Position numbers and translations under genes: made by a program
Origin: UBA1756 sp045130235
GTDB taxonomy: Bacteria > Bacteroidota > Bacteroidia > Bacteroidales > WCHB1-69
Direction of reading: 5' to 3'
Length of the DNA stretch: 64,000 nucleotides
Assembly: GCA_045130235.1 (NCBI GenBank)
Contig: JBGUPJ010000026.1
Coordinates: 1-64,000, forward strand
Shown: piece after piece, positions 16,851 through 26,041 of the stretch
Layout: each line of letters begins with the position of its first letter
How positions within the stretch are numbered: the first letter of the stretch is position 1
Notes under the pieces: generated by a model
Database searches by the model: none
The model's input: the letters and a program-made list of their open reading frames with translations, nothing else
What the model was told of the DNA's origin: nothing

Positions 16851-17585
16851 ATGTATATCGCCATCGACATCGGCAACACCCTGCAAAAAGCGGCAGTATT
16901 CTCTCCCGACGGAGAAATGCTGGCTATAGTCGCTGAAACGGAACTTACAACAGCACAAGTGAGCCAGCTGCTGGACAACTTTTCTTGCACCCACTCCATT
17001 CTGTCAAGTGTGGGATCAGAACGTTCTGACATACAATACGTTTTGTCAAAACGCACGCAACTGACCGATTTCACCCACACTACTCCCCTTCCCATTATCA
17101 TCGACTACCGATCGCCTCAGACTCTCGGACTGGACAGAATTGCCAGCGCAGCGGCCACGCACTCGCTCTTCCCCAATGAAAACGTGCTCACCATCCAAGC
17201 AGGCACCTGCCTCGTCGCCGATTTTGTCACCGCCAACGGCCATTACTTGGGAGGCTCCATCTCACCCGGAATGGACATGCGACTTGCCGCACTCCACCAC
17301 TTCACCAAACGGCTTCCAGAAGTGAGGCGCCAGCCTGTTAGCCAACTCATAGGAATGAGCACAGAAGAGAGCATTCTTACCGGGGTGGTACACGGAATGG
17401 AGGATGAAATCAACGGTCTTATTGAACGCTACCAACAACAATACGGGACAGTAAAAGTGGTGCTTACAGGAGGAAATAAAGATGATTTGCAATTTTCAAT
17501 AAAATATCCTATCTTTGCCGCCTCTAATTTAGTCTTATTAGGACTTTATAAAATATTGACATTCAATGCTAAAGGCAATAAATAG
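16851..17585 (+). CDS. coaX: Type III pantothenate kinase
   Basis: CoaX phosphorylates pantothenate, the first committed step of CoA synthesis. The 244-residue ASKHA-fold protein shows the N-terminal phosphate loop IAIDIGNTLQKAAVF, the pantothenate-site GLDRIASA, the second motif TIQAGTCLVADFV (usually D-x-GTA-x-T-x-D), and GGSISPGMDMRLAALHHFT. An adenosine-motif LTGGNKDDL lies near the C-terminus. panC and panD, earlier steps of the pathway, lie about 4 kb downstream. Its end overlaps the next gene by 20 bp, so the two are translated from one message. Confidence 0.92.
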   Translation: MYIAIDIGNTLQKAAVFSPDGEMLAIVAETELTTAQVSQLLDNFSCTHSILSSVGSERSDIQYVLSKRTQLTDFTHTTPLPIIIDYRSPQTLGLDRIASAAATHSLFPNENVLTIQAGTCLVADFVTANGHYLGGSISPGMDMRLAALHHFTKRLPEVRRQPVSQLIGMSTEESILTGVVHGMEDEINGLIERYQQQYGTVKVVLTGGNKDDLQFSIKYPIFAASNLVLLGLYKILTFNAKGNK

Positions 17586-18846
17586 AATAATCTTGTTAGC
17601 GATTTTGTCTGTCGCATACTGCACTTATGTACCAGCGCAGAACGAGATTAGCTCGCCCTACTCCAAATATGGTTATGGGTTGCCCAGCAATGTCACCTCC
17701 GGCGCATACGACGCAATGGGGAAAGTAGGGTATGCGGTACAACACCCCCATCTTATCAATTTCAAGAACCCCGCATCTTACGTTGCCTTCGACTCACTCT
17801 CTTTCATTGCCGACGCCGCTTTCAGCATCTATTCCAGCACGCTGAAAACAGCCGATGTCACCCAGCAGTCAACCTACGCACGTCCCGCCTACATCACCAT
17901 AGGGCTTCCGCTCACACGACATTGGCGCACATCTGCCGGTATTCTTCCGTTCAGTAACCTCGGCTACAACATCGCAGATAGCAAAGCCCTGCCCAACAAC
18001 GTGACGGCCACCTACAACTACAAAGGCAGCGGCGGTCTGCTACAGCTTTATTGGGGCAACGCCTTCAAAATCTGCAAAGGACTATCCTTAGGCGTTAATG
18101 TCTCCTATTTGTTCGGACGACTGAACTACACCAAAAGCGCTGAATTTGACGGCAGTTATTTCTTCCATACCATGGTGGACAACACCACACAGGTGGACGG
18201 CCTTTATCTGTCGGGCGGAATTCAGTATTTCGCCACTGCGAAAGGCATTCACACTATTGGGCTGGGCATAGTCTATGAAAACAGCGCATACATCAAGACT
18301 CGCAACCGCCTCCTCACCTACAACTATGAGGGCACCGGCACCAGCGCTTTGCTGAACGACACCATAGATTTCAAAGAGAACAACGGTAAAATGCAGACCC
18401 CACAGACCCTTGGCGGCGGCATCTCGTACCAATACCGCGACAAATGGTTGGTGACAGCCGATGTTACCTGGCAAAATTGGAATCACTACTACCTCAACGG
18501 TAATAATAACGGCACTCTCCAAGATGCCATAACCATTTCCACAGGCATTCAGTTCATCCCCAACTCCGCCTCCACCAACTACCTGAACAAGATACGTTTT
18601 CGTGCCGGATTCCGTTACTGTACTGGCCAAATTTATGTCAACGAACAATCCATCAATGACTTCAGCGTATCATTAGGACTTGGTTTACCCCTGAAAATGT
18701 ACAACAACAACTCCTCACTTGGCATCATGTTCGAATACGGTCAGATGGGGACGCTACAAAACGAACTTCTCAAAGAAAATTACTTTAGATTCTCCCTGCA
18801 TTTTACTTTGCAAGAAAAATGGTATCAAAGAGTGAAATTAGAATAA
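17566..18846 (+). CDS. Outer-membrane beta-barrel protein (FadL/PorV-like appearance)
   Basis: A 426-residue product with a signal peptide (MLKAINRIILLAILSVAYCT, then YVPAQ). The mature start, SSPYSKYGYGLPSNVTSGAY followed by a G-KVGYAVQ segment, is seen in Bacteroidota barrels of the FadL/PorV type. The remaining sequence alternates strand-like segments and ends LHFTLQEKWYQRVKLE. The coaX / barrel / TPR / lptC order is one I associate with Bacteroidales. The ligand is unknown. Its start codon lies inside coaX, 20 bp before that gene's stop. Confidence 0.78.
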   Translation: MLKAINRIILLAILSVAYCTYVPAQNEISSPYSKYGYGLPSNVTSGAYDAMGKVGYAVQHPHLINFKNPASYVAFDSLSFIADAAFSIYSSTLKTADVTQQSTYARPAYITIGLPLTRHWRTSAGILPFSNLGYNIADSKALPNNVTATYNYKGSGGLLQLYWGNAFKICKGLSLGVNVSYLFGRLNYTKSAEFDGSYFFHTMVDNTTQVDGLYLSGGIQYFATAKGIHTIGLGIVYENSAYIKTRNRLLTYNYEGTGTSALLNDTIDFKENNGKMQTPQTLGGGISYQYRDKWLVTADVTWQNWNHYYLNGNNNGTLQDAITISTGIQFIPNSASTNYLNKIRFRAGFRYCTGQIYVNEQSINDFSVSLGLGLPLKMYNNNSSLGIMFEYGQMGTLQNELLKENYFRFSLHFTLQEKWYQRVKLE

Positions 18847-18863
18847 TTTAAATTATAATGACT

Positions 18864-20330
18864 ATGAAAAAGACACTGTTAACCTTAGTCGCCGTCATCA
18901 TTGCGATGACAGCCGTCGCGCAGAATCCCTGCCCGTTCAAGTATGGCGCCACAGAAGAAGACTCTCTGAAATGCGCCGAGCAAGTCACCCTCTTCCGTAC
19001 CTTTTACAACCAAAAGGAATACGACAAGGCATACGTTCCATTCCAGTACATCGTCAACACCTGTCCCTGCGCATGGAACGGCACTTTCATCAATGGCAAG
19101 ACCATGCTCGAAAAGATGATACAAACTGAAAAGAAAAAAGAGAATAAAGACTCTGCACGCCTTGAACGCTTGATTGACACTCTGATTTGGTCGCAGACCG
19201 CTTTCAGCACCTATCATCCCAAATCATACTCCTATGGTAAGGGTCTGGGATGGAAGGCCTACTACACCATCAAATATCGCGGTTCTAACAAGGAGCTCCG
19301 TGACCAAGCTTTCGAGGACTTTATCACCTCAGTGGAACTTGAGAAAGAGAACACCCAGCCTGCAGTGTGGGAAGCCTACTTCCAATTGGCCGTCCACAAA
19401 ACCAAGGAGACCCAAGACACCACGTACGTAATTGATGCCTACGAGCGTGCCACTGAATACATTGACGACGGTATCATCGCCAACCAGGAGAAATTCGAAA
19501 AAGACCTCGTCATATTCGACTCTCTTGAAACAGAATTCAAAGAGGGAAGAATGGGAAAAATGGCTTACGACAAAGCTGTTGAAAAGCTGGTAAAAGACAC
19601 TACGGCCTGCGTCAACGCCATCAACGGATACAAAAAAGTAACTGTCAAGCTGGAAAATGGATTTGCCCCCTACGCCAACGGAAGTGTTCTTCTTACTATC
19701 TACGAGAAAAAATTTGAAGAGAGCAAAAATGACCTCAAAGCCCTCAAGAAGATGCTCGGTATCCTGAGCAAGGATTCACTCTGCCGCAGCTCACAGATAT
19801 ACACCGACATCCTATACATCCTAAACGATGCTGAGCCGAGCGGAAAAGTGGCTTTCTTCCTCGGAGTACAGGAATTCCAGAAGAAAAACTATGACAAGGC
19901 CATCTCCTTCTTCAACCAGGCCATCTCCCTCTATACCACCAATGAAGAGAAGGCTCAACCATACTACTTCATCGCTACCATCGAATCGGTTAGAAACCAA
20001 TATTCAGCTGCCCGTACACACGCTCTTGAAGCCGCAAGATGCAACCCGAAGTTCGGACGTCCGTACATCCTCATCGGCGACATGTACCGCAACTCTTTCA
20101 ACCAATTCACCAATGGCGGTGAAGGTGTGATCCCTGGTGCAGTATACTGGGTAGCCGCCGACAAATACAACAAGGCTCAAGCTGTTGACCCATCGCTGGC
20201 CAATGAGTGCGCAAGAAAACGCGCCGCCCTGCCCGCTGTAAGTGGTAAAACTCTCGTTGAAAACAACTTACAGCCTGGCCAGACCTACCATGTCGGTGGA
20301 TGGATTAACGAAAACACCACCATACGCTAA
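18864..20330 (+). CDS. Exported tetratricopeptide-repeat protein
   Basis: A 488-residue protein. The ATG at 18864 begins the signal peptide MKKTLLTLVAVIIAMTAVAQ; another ATG lies two codons upstream. TPR-like repeats are clearest around GVQEFQKKNYDKAISFFNQA and YFIATIESVRNQYSAARTHA. The central part has long charged helices. The C-terminus (GKTLVENNLQPGQTYHVGGW) is not helical and may be a small separate domain. It lies 17 bp after a barrel gene and 2 bp before lptC, suggesting an envelope-assembly role. No partner can be named. Confidence 0.82.
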   Translation: MKKTLLTLVAVIIAMTAVAQNPCPFKYGATEEDSLKCAEQVTLFRTFYNQKEYDKAYVPFQYIVNTCPCAWNGTFINGKTMLEKMIQTEKKKENKDSARLERLIDTLIWSQTAFSTYHPKSYSYGKGLGWKAYYTIKYRGSNKELRDQAFEDFITSVELEKENTQPAVWEAYFQLAVHKTKETQDTTYVIDAYERATEYIDDGIIANQEKFEKDLVIFDSLETEFKEGRMGKMAYDKAVEKLVKDTTACVNAINGYKKVTVKLENGFAPYANGSVLLTIYEKKFEESKNDLKALKKMLGILSKDSLCRSSQIYTDILYILNDAEPSGKVAFFLGVQEFQKKNYDKAISFFNQAISLYTTNEEKAQPYYFIATIESVRNQYSAARTHALEAARCNPKFGRPYILIGDMYRNSFNQFTNGGEGVIPGAVYWVAADKYNKAQAVDPSLANECARKRAALPAVSGKTLVENNLQPGQTYHVGGWINENTTIR

Positions 20331-20332
20331 CG

Positions 20333-20896
20333 ATGCGTACCATTCATAACATATTAAAAATCGCCCCCTGCCTCCTGGCACTGGGGGTGATTTTTATTTC
20401 ATGCCGACAAGAGGAATTCTCCAAAGACAAACTCTACTCATATCAAGGACAATACCCCGACGAGTCAGCCGAAGACCTCCATCTCATATACAGCGATTCC
20501 GGAAGACTTAGCTTCCAAATCAACACCCCGATCCTCAACAAGTATTACAACAAAAATTTCGTTGACTGCCCAGAAGGGATAGAAATCATCTCATACGACT
20601 ATTTCGGACAGCCGGAGGCAGTCATGAAAGCCGACTATGCCATCAACGCCGAAAGGGACATGCACCTTGAGGCACAAAAAAACGTTATCATCACCAACCT
20701 GAAAAAAGGTGATACCATCAAAACAGAAAAAATTGTTTGGGACAAACGAACCCGAAGAATTTATTCGGACGTGCCCGTACGACAAATCCGGGCTGATGGC
20801 ACCGTATATAACGGCGACGGCTTCGACGCAGACGAGAAATTCACTCGCTATACTGTCCGAAACCCGAGAGGCGAAATCATCGCCGACGACCTCTGA
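20333..20896 (+). CDS. lptC: LPS export system periplasmic lipoprotein LptC
   Basis: LptC passes lipopolysaccharide from the LptBFG transporter to the periplasmic bridge. The 187-residue product has a lipobox ending FIS-C (Cys24), as is usual for the Bacteroidota form, which is lipid-anchored rather than transmembrane. The body shows the LptC beta-jellyroll pattern: GRLSFQINTPILNKYYNK, then A-MKADYAINAERDMHLEAQKN, then a late GDGFDADEKFTRYTVRNPRG segment. The gene starts 2 bp after the TPR gene. It closes the run that began at 13594. Confidence 0.88.
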   Translation: MRTIHNILKIAPCLLALGVIFISCRQEEFSKDKLYSYQGQYPDESAEDLHLIYSDSGRLSFQINTPILNKYYNKNFVDCPEGIEIISYDYFGQPEAVMKADYAINAERDMHLEAQKNVIITNLKKGDTIKTEKIVWDKRTRRIYSDVPVRQIRADGTVYNGDGFDADEKFTRYTVRNPRGEIIADDL

Positions 20897-20932
20897 CAAA
20901 TTGAGATTTGATAATTGAAAATTGAAAGGTGA
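20897..20932 (+). repeat. Heptad-type intergenic repeat, short array
   Basis: About five degenerate 7-bp units of the TTGAAAA type follow the lptC stop and end in ATTGAAAGGTGA (20921-20932). The same 12-base end occurs at 22349-22360 and 36332-36343. It lies between two plus-strand genes, and nothing coding was seen in the rest of the gap to 21075. Confidence 0.6.
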
Positions 20933-20994
20933 TTTTCAAAGGTGAAAAATTGATTTTTGGCAATAAAAACCAACAATTTTTCCAGAAAATCGTG

Positions 20995-21002
20995 TAAATT
21001 TG
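20995..21002 (+). promoter_or_regulatory. Bacteroidota -7 element upstream of panC
   Basis: TAAATTTG fits TAnnTTTG and lies 74 bases before the panC ATG. The region between is very AT-rich. No good -33 TTTG was seen. Confidence 0.5.
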
Positions 21003-21075
21003 TCGGTTATTTTTTTTGATAAAGAAATTTTATAATATATTGATATTCAATTTTTTATAAAAATCAAATTGAATT

Positions 21076-21912
21076 ATGCTGCTGATTGAAACGATTTCAG
21101 ATTTACAAAATAAACTCGAACAGGCACACCGCACCCAACAAACCATAGGTTTGGTGCCCACCATGGGAGCCTTGCACGAAGGGCATCTCTCGCTCATCAA
21201 ACGCGCAAGAAAAGAGAATGACCTCTGCGTGGTCTCCGTTTTTGTGAACCCGACACAATTCAACAATGCCGAGGATTTGGAGAAATATCCGCGCACATTA
21301 GAGCAGGACCTGCAACTCGTAAATGACTATGCAGACATCGTTTTTGCGCCCTCTGTGGAGGAGGTTTACCACGTGCCCGCCACCGAGCAATACGACTTCG
21401 GACCGGTGGCAGAAGTGATGGAAGGTCCCGCCCGCCCCGGACATTTCAACGGCGTGGGCATCATCGTGAAGCGGCTCTTCGACTGGGTGCAGCCTACCCG
21501 CGCCTATTTCGGCGAGAAGGATTTACAGCAGATTGCCGTCATCAAAACCCTCGTGCGCCAATGCAGCCTGAAGGTGGAGATTATCCCCTGCCCCATCGTG
21601 CGCGAAGCCAGCGGACTGGCCCTGAGTTCACGCAACCGCCGTCTCACCGAAGAGGAGCGCGCCATCTCCGCCAACATCTACCGCATTCTGAAAGCCTCCA
21701 CGCAGCTCAACACCACCAACACACAGGAAATCAGAAAGTTTGTGGAAGATGAAATCAGCAAATATGACCTTTTCCGTCTGGAGTATTATGAGATTGTGGA
21801 TGATGAGACCCTTCAGCCCGTCGCCGACCTCAACGACAGCAACGGCGTGGTGGGCTGCATCACCGTGTGGGCCAACCAAGTGAGACTTATCGACAATATT
21901 CGTTATAAATAA
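21076..21912 (+). CDS. panC: Pantothenate synthetase
   Basis: PanC condenses pantoate and beta-alanine with ATP to give pantothenate. The 278-residue protein carries the HIGH-like motif in PTMGALHEGH (residues 28-37), FVNPTQFNNAEDL, YFGEKDLQQ and the late ALSSRNRRL nucleotide-site motif. Length is typical. panD, which supplies beta-alanine, follows after 30 bp. panB and panE are not in the window. Confidence 0.96.
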   Translation: MLLIETISDLQNKLEQAHRTQQTIGLVPTMGALHEGHLSLIKRARKENDLCVVSVFVNPTQFNNAEDLEKYPRTLEQDLQLVNDYADIVFAPSVEEVYHVPATEQYDFGPVAEVMEGPARPGHFNGVGIIVKRLFDWVQPTRAYFGEKDLQQIAVIKTLVRQCSLKVEIIPCPIVREASGLALSSRNRRLTEEERAISANIYRILKASTQLNTTNTQEIRKFVEDEISKYDLFRLEYYEIVDDETLQPVADLNDSNGVVGCITVWANQVRLIDNIRYK

Positions 21913-21942
21913 TTATCAATAAAATAAACAAGCACTACGGTC

Positions 21943-22290
21943 ATGCAGATTGAAGTTCTTAAATCAAAAATACATCGCGTCACAGTTACCGAAGCCGACA
22001 TCAACTATGTGGGAAGCATCACCATTGATGAGACCTTGATGGAGGCCGCTAATCTCATTGAAAATGAGAAAGTTCAGGTGCTTGACATGAACAACGGCGA
22101 ACGCTTTGAAACCTACGTCATCAAAGGGAAACGCGACTCCGGCGTCATCTGTCTCAACGGGCCGGCGGCCCGAAAAGTGCTGGTGGGCGACATCGTGGTC
22201 ATCATCTCCTACTGCACCATGGATTTCGAAGAAGCCAAAACCTTCAAACCCACCGTCATATTTCCTGAGAATAACCGAGTAGGAAATTGA
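21943..22290 (+). CDS. panD: Aspartate 1-decarboxylase
   Basis: PanD makes beta-alanine from aspartate and is a pyruvoyl enzyme formed by self-cleavage. The 115-residue precursor has the cleavage site Gly24-Ser25 in NYVGSITIDE, the active-site lysine in LKSKIHR, and the late GPAARKVLVGDIVVIISY segment. Length and start match the family. It is paired with panC. Confidence 0.96.
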   Translation: MQIEVLKSKIHRVTVTEADINYVGSITIDETLMEAANLIENEKVQVLDMNNGERFETYVIKGKRDSGVICLNGPAARKVLVGDIVVIISYCTMDFEEAKTFKPTVIFPENNRVGN

Positions 22291-22357
22291 AAACTGAAAA
22301 CTGAAAACTGAAAACTGAAAACTGAAAACCGAAAACTGAAAACCGAAAATTGAAAGG
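22288..22357 (+). repeat. Heptad array of TGAAAAC units
   Basis: About ten head-to-tail 7-bp units (TGAAAAC, with CGAAAAC, CGAAAAT, TGAAAGG variants) begin at the panD stop codon itself. The array ends with ATTGAAAGGTGA at 22349-22360. It lies between the co-directional genes panD and gpmA. Its function is unknown. Confidence 0.85.
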
Positions 22358-22393
22358 TGAGAGGTAAAGAGTTAAGAGTTAAGTATATGACTC

Positions 22394-22449
22394 ATTGTTA
22401 ATTGTTAATTGTTAATTGTTAATTATTCATTGTTCATTGTACATTGTAA
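22394..22449 (+). repeat. Heptad array of ATTGTTA units
   Basis: Eight contiguous 7-bp units: four of ATTGTTA or one-base variants, then ATTATTC, ATTGTTC, ATTGTAC and ATTGTAA. It directly precedes gpmA, whose ATG lies 19 bp downstream, so any transcript carries the array in its leader. It is separated from the TGAAAAC array by about 35 bp. Confidence 0.85.
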
Positions 22450-22467
22450 ATTTTTAATAGAAATAAA

Positions 22468-23217
22468 ATGCATAGATTAGTATTGATTCGCCACGGCGAA
22501 AGTGAATGGAACAAGGCCAATCTCTTTACAGGTTGGACAGATGTAGATCTTTCTGAAAAAGGATTGCAGGAGGCTGCTGAGGCCGGTATCGCCCTGAAAG
22601 AGGCTGGTTTCCAGTTTGAATATGCCTACACTTCATTTTTAAAACGTGCCATCAAGACCTTGAACATCGTTCTGGAAAAGATGGATCAGTTGTGGATTCC
22701 TGTGGAAAAAAGCTGGCGCTTGAACGAGAAACACTACGGCGCTCTCCAAGGGTTCAACAAAGCCGAAATGACCGAGAAATATGGTCCTGAAAAGATCAAA
22801 CAGTGGCGCAGAAGTTACGATATCCGTCCCGAGAGTCTGACCGACGACGACGAGCGCAATCCCGCCCTCGACCCGCGCTACAAGAACATCGACGACCCGA
22901 TGGCCAAGCCCCACACCGAGGCACTTTGCGACACCATCGCCCGTATCATCCCTTACTGGGAGAACGTCATTCTTCCCAAAGTAAAGAGTTCCAACGACAT
23001 CATCATCGCCGCCCACGGCAACAGTCTGCGCGGCATCATCAAGGTGCTCAAGAACATCTCCGACGAGGACATTATCGGTCTCAACCTGCCCACCGGCATC
23101 CCGTACGTCTTCGAATTCGATGACAACATGCAGCTTCAGAAAGACTATTTCCTCGCTGATGAGGAGAAAGTGAAAGCGCTGATGGACGCAGTCGCCAATC
23201 AGGGCAATAAAAAATAA
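22468..23217 (+). CDS. gpmA: 2,3-bisphosphoglycerate-dependent phosphoglycerate mutase
   Basis: GpmA interconverts 3- and 2-phosphoglycerate in glycolysis. The 249-residue protein has the phosphohistidine motif LIRHGESEWN (His9), LFTGWTDVDLSEKG, RLNEKHYGALQGFNKAE and the second histidine in IIAAHGNSLRGIIK. Length matches the dPGM family. The gene stands after two heptad arrays and before typA. Confidence 0.95.
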   Translation: MHRLVLIRHGESEWNKANLFTGWTDVDLSEKGLQEAAEAGIALKEAGFQFEYAYTSFLKRAIKTLNIVLEKMDQLWIPVEKSWRLNEKHYGALQGFNKAEMTEKYGPEKIKQWRRSYDIRPESLTDDDERNPALDPRYKNIDDPMAKPHTEALCDTIARIIPYWENVILPKVKSSNDIIIAAHGNSLRGIIKVLKNISDEDIIGLNLPTGIPYVFEFDDNMQLQKDYFLADEEKVKALMDAVANQGNKK

Positions 23218-23252
23218 TTCATCCTTTATAAAACAACGAAAAACAACATACA

Positions 23253-25076
23253 GTGCAGAAAATCAAAAATATAGCCATCATCGCCCACGTTGACCACGGC
23301 AAAACTACGCTCGTGGATCGTTTCCTTTACCAGAGCAACCTGTTCCGCAAGGACCAGCAACAGCAGGAGTTGTTGCTCGACAACAACGATCTGGAGCGCG
23401 AACGCGGCATCACTATCTTGTCGAAGAATGTTTCCGTAAGATATAAGGACTACAAAATCAACATCATCGACACTCCCGGCCACAGCGACTTTGGCGGTGA
23501 GGTGGAGCGCGTGCTGAACATGGCCGACGGCGTGCTGCTGATTGTGGACGCTTTGGAAGGCCCCATGCCGCAAACGCGTTTCGTGTGCCAGAAAGCCATC
23601 GAAATGGGACTGAAACCCATTGTGGTCATCAACAAAGTAGATAAGCCCAACTGCAATCCAGAGTTGGCGCAAGAGGCTGTGTTTGAGCTGATGTTCAACC
23701 TCGGAGCCACCGACGACCAGCTGGATTTCCCCACAGTGTATGGCTCGGCCAAGCAGGGCTGGATGGGCCCCGACTGGAGAACTCCCACCGAGGACGTGAG
23801 CTATCTTTTGGAAAAAATCATTGAAGTGATTCCCGACCCGAAAGTGGAAGAAGGTAACCTTCAGATGATGATCTCCTCATTGGACTACTCCTCCTACGTA
23901 GGACGTATCGCCATCGGCAAACTGAAGAGAGGCACTCTGGACTGGGGGCAAAATGTTACGCTGGTGAAGCGCGACGGCACTCGTATCCAATCCAAAATCA
24001 AGGAGTTATATGTTTTTGAGGGGCTGGGAAAAGAGAAGATGAAACAGACCATCTACCCCGGCGAAATCTGCGCTGTGTTGGGTTTGGACAACTTCGATAT
24101 TGGCGATACCATTGCCGACTTTGAAAATCCGGAACCGCTTCCGCCCATCAAGGTGGACGAGCCGACCATGAGCATGTTGTTCACCATCAACAACTCACCT
24201 TTCTTCGGAAAAGAGGGTAAATATGTAACTTCCAGACATTTGCGCGACAGACTTTTCCTCGAATTGGAGAAAAACCTGGCTTTGCGTGTAGAGGAAACTG
24301 ACTCCCCCGACCGTTTGAACGTATTCGGCCGTGGCATTCTGCACTTGTCGGTGCTTATCGAGACCATGCGTCGCGAAGGCTACGAATTGCAAGTAGGTCA
24401 ACCTCAAGTAATTGTAAAAGAGATTGACGGTGTAAAATGCGAACCCGTAGAGCAGTTGACCGTGCTGGTGCCCGAAGAGTTCTCCAGCCGTGTCATCGAC
24501 TACGTTTCGCGCCGGAAAGGCACCATGACCTCTATGGATACCGTCGGCGACCGCATCCACCTCAACTTTGAGATTCCGTCGCGCGGTATCATCGGTCTGC
24601 GTAACCAGGTGCTCACCGCCACCGAAGGCGAGGCCATCATGTCGCACCGTTTCTTGGAATACCAGCCGTGGAAGGGCGAAATTCCAGGCCGTCATTGCGG
24701 CGCGCTCATCTCCATGGAGACCGGCCAGTCGTTCCCGTACGCCATCAACAAGCTGCAAGACCGCGGCTCGTTCTTCATCGAGCCCAACGACATGGTGTAT
24801 GAGGGACAGGTCATCGGCGAGCACATCCGTCAGGATGACTTGGTGATTAATGTGTGTAAGTCGAAGCAGCTCAGCAACATGCGTGCAGCTGGTTCGGACG
24901 AAAAGATGCGCATTGCTCCTGCCGTGAAGCTCTCGTTGGAAGAGTACATGGAGTTCATCGCCAATGATGAGTACCTTGAAGTCACTCCCAAGTCGTTGAG
25001 AGTCAGAAAAATCATCCTGAACGATATTGAGCGCAAGCGTGCCCGCCAGCGTGCGGAGGCCGCCAACGAAGAATAA
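23253..25076 (+). CDS. typA: Ribosome-associated GTPase TypA/BipA
   Basis: TypA/BipA is a translational GTPase that acts on the ribosome, especially in stress and 50S assembly. The 607-residue product has G1 AHVDHGKTT (residues 11-19), the G2/G3 region RERGITI and DTPGH, and G4 NKVD. EF-G-like domains and the C-terminal domain typical of the family follow (RGIIGLRNQ, GEAIMSHRF). The start is GTG at 23253: QKIKNIAIIAHVDHGKTT directly follows it, no in-frame ATG lies nearby, and this is the usual family N-terminus. Confidence 0.96.
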   Translation: MQKIKNIAIIAHVDHGKTTLVDRFLYQSNLFRKDQQQQELLLDNNDLERERGITILSKNVSVRYKDYKINIIDTPGHSDFGGEVERVLNMADGVLLIVDALEGPMPQTRFVCQKAIEMGLKPIVVINKVDKPNCNPELAQEAVFELMFNLGATDDQLDFPTVYGSAKQGWMGPDWRTPTEDVSYLLEKIIEVIPDPKVEEGNLQMMISSLDYSSYVGRIAIGKLKRGTLDWGQNVTLVKRDGTRIQSKIKELYVFEGLGKEKMKQTIYPGEICAVLGLDNFDIGDTIADFENPEPLPPIKVDEPTMSMLFTINNSPFFGKEGKYVTSRHLRDRLFLELEKNLALRVEETDSPDRLNVFGRGILHLSVLIETMRREGYELQVGQPQVIVKEIDGVKCEPVEQLTVLVPEEFSSRVIDYVSRRKGTMTSMDTVGDRIHLNFEIPSRGIIGLRNQVLTATEGEAIMSHRFLEYQPWKGEIPGRHCGALISMETGQSFPYAINKLQDRGSFFIEPNDMVYEGQVIGEHIRQDDLVINVCKSKQLSNMRAAGSDEKMRIAPAVKLSLEEYMEFIANDEYLEVTPKSLRVRKIILNDIERKRARQRAEAANEE

Positions 25077-25096
25077 ACCATTCCAAAACACCTGCG

Positions 25097-26041
25097 ATGA
25101 GCAACGAGACCAAACCCTACGCGATCGGCATTGACATGGGCGGCACCAACACCGACATCGGGCTGGTGGACCGCGACGGACATTGTCTGGCGCGCAAGAA
25201 CCTGCCGATGTGCCGTTACACGGAAATCGGAGCGTATGTAGCCGACGTGGCGGCTGCGATTCACCAGTTAGTAGCCGATAGAAACCTCACCTTCAGCGAG
25301 ATAGCAGGAGCCGGCATCGGGGCGCCGAACGGCAACTTTTTCACCGGCTGCATTGAGCACGCCTCCAACCTCGTCTTCACGGGAGTGGTTCCGTTAGCGA
25401 AACTGTTGGGCGAGCAACTGCCGGTGCCGGTAGCGCTGACCAACGATGCCAACGCGGCGGCCTTGGGAGAGAAGGTGTATGGCGGGGCCCGCAACATGAA
25501 CGACTTCATCGTCATCACGCTCGGCACGGGCGTGGGCAGCGGCATTTTTGCCGACGGCAAGTTGGTATATGGCCACGACGGTTTTGGTGGCGAGGTGGGG
25601 CACACCATCCTGCACCCCGGCGGTCGGTTGTGTACCTGCGGACGGAAAGGCTGTTTGGAAGAGTACGCCTCAGCACGCGGTATCATTCAGAATTACAGAG
25701 AGGTATGTGAAGAAAACAGACGTGAGGCCTACATCGAAGCTGACTGCCGCTGGCTGACGGAAGCGGCCAACAAGGGCGACATGATGGCCATCCGCGCATG
25801 GGAGGTTACCGCATGGCACCTGGGTATCGGCATTGCCAATGCCGCCACCACGTTAGCACCGGAGGCTATCTTCCTGATGGGCGGCATCCTCAATGCGGGG
25901 CGCTGGCTCATCGACCCACTGCGAGCGATTTTCAACGAGCACCTGCTCTGCATGCAGCGCGACAAGATCGCCATCCTTCCCACCCAACTCAACGCCAACG
26001 ACGCTGCCATCCTCGGCGCAGCGGCCTTAGTACAACTGTAA
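25097..26041 (+). CDS. ROK-family sugar kinase, probable glucokinase
   Basis: A 314-residue ROK protein. The N-terminal phosphate loop is IGIDMGGTNTDIGLVD. The sugar-binding region includes NDANAAALGE and TLGTGVGSG. The ROK zinc motif lies in H-I-L-H-P-G-G-R-L-CTCGRKGCLEEYAS. No DNA-binding domain is present, so it is a kinase and not a ROK repressor. Glucokinase is the most common activity for this form, but N-acetylhexosamine kinases look similar. The stop codon overlaps the start of the dGTPase gene (TAATG), so the two are translationally coupled. Confidence 0.88.
   Translation: MSNETKPYAIGIDMGGTNTDIGLVDRDGHCLARKNLPMCRYTEIGAYVADVAAAIHQLVADRNLTFSEIAGAGIGAPNGNFFTGCIEHASNLVFTGVVPLAKLLGEQLPVPVALTNDANAAALGEKVYGGARNMNDFIVITLGTGVGSGIFADGKLVYGHDGFGGEVGHTILHPGGRLCTCGRKGCLEEYASARGIIQNYREVCEENRREAYIEADCRWLTEAANKGDMMAIRAWEVTAWHLGIGIANAATTLAPEAIFLMGGILNAGRWLIDPLRAIFNEHLLCMQRDKIAILPTQLNANDAAILGAAALVQL

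Noticed and set aside
22288..22449. CRISPR array
   Set aside because: Units are 7 bp and contiguous, with no unique spacers of about 30 bp and no cas genes.
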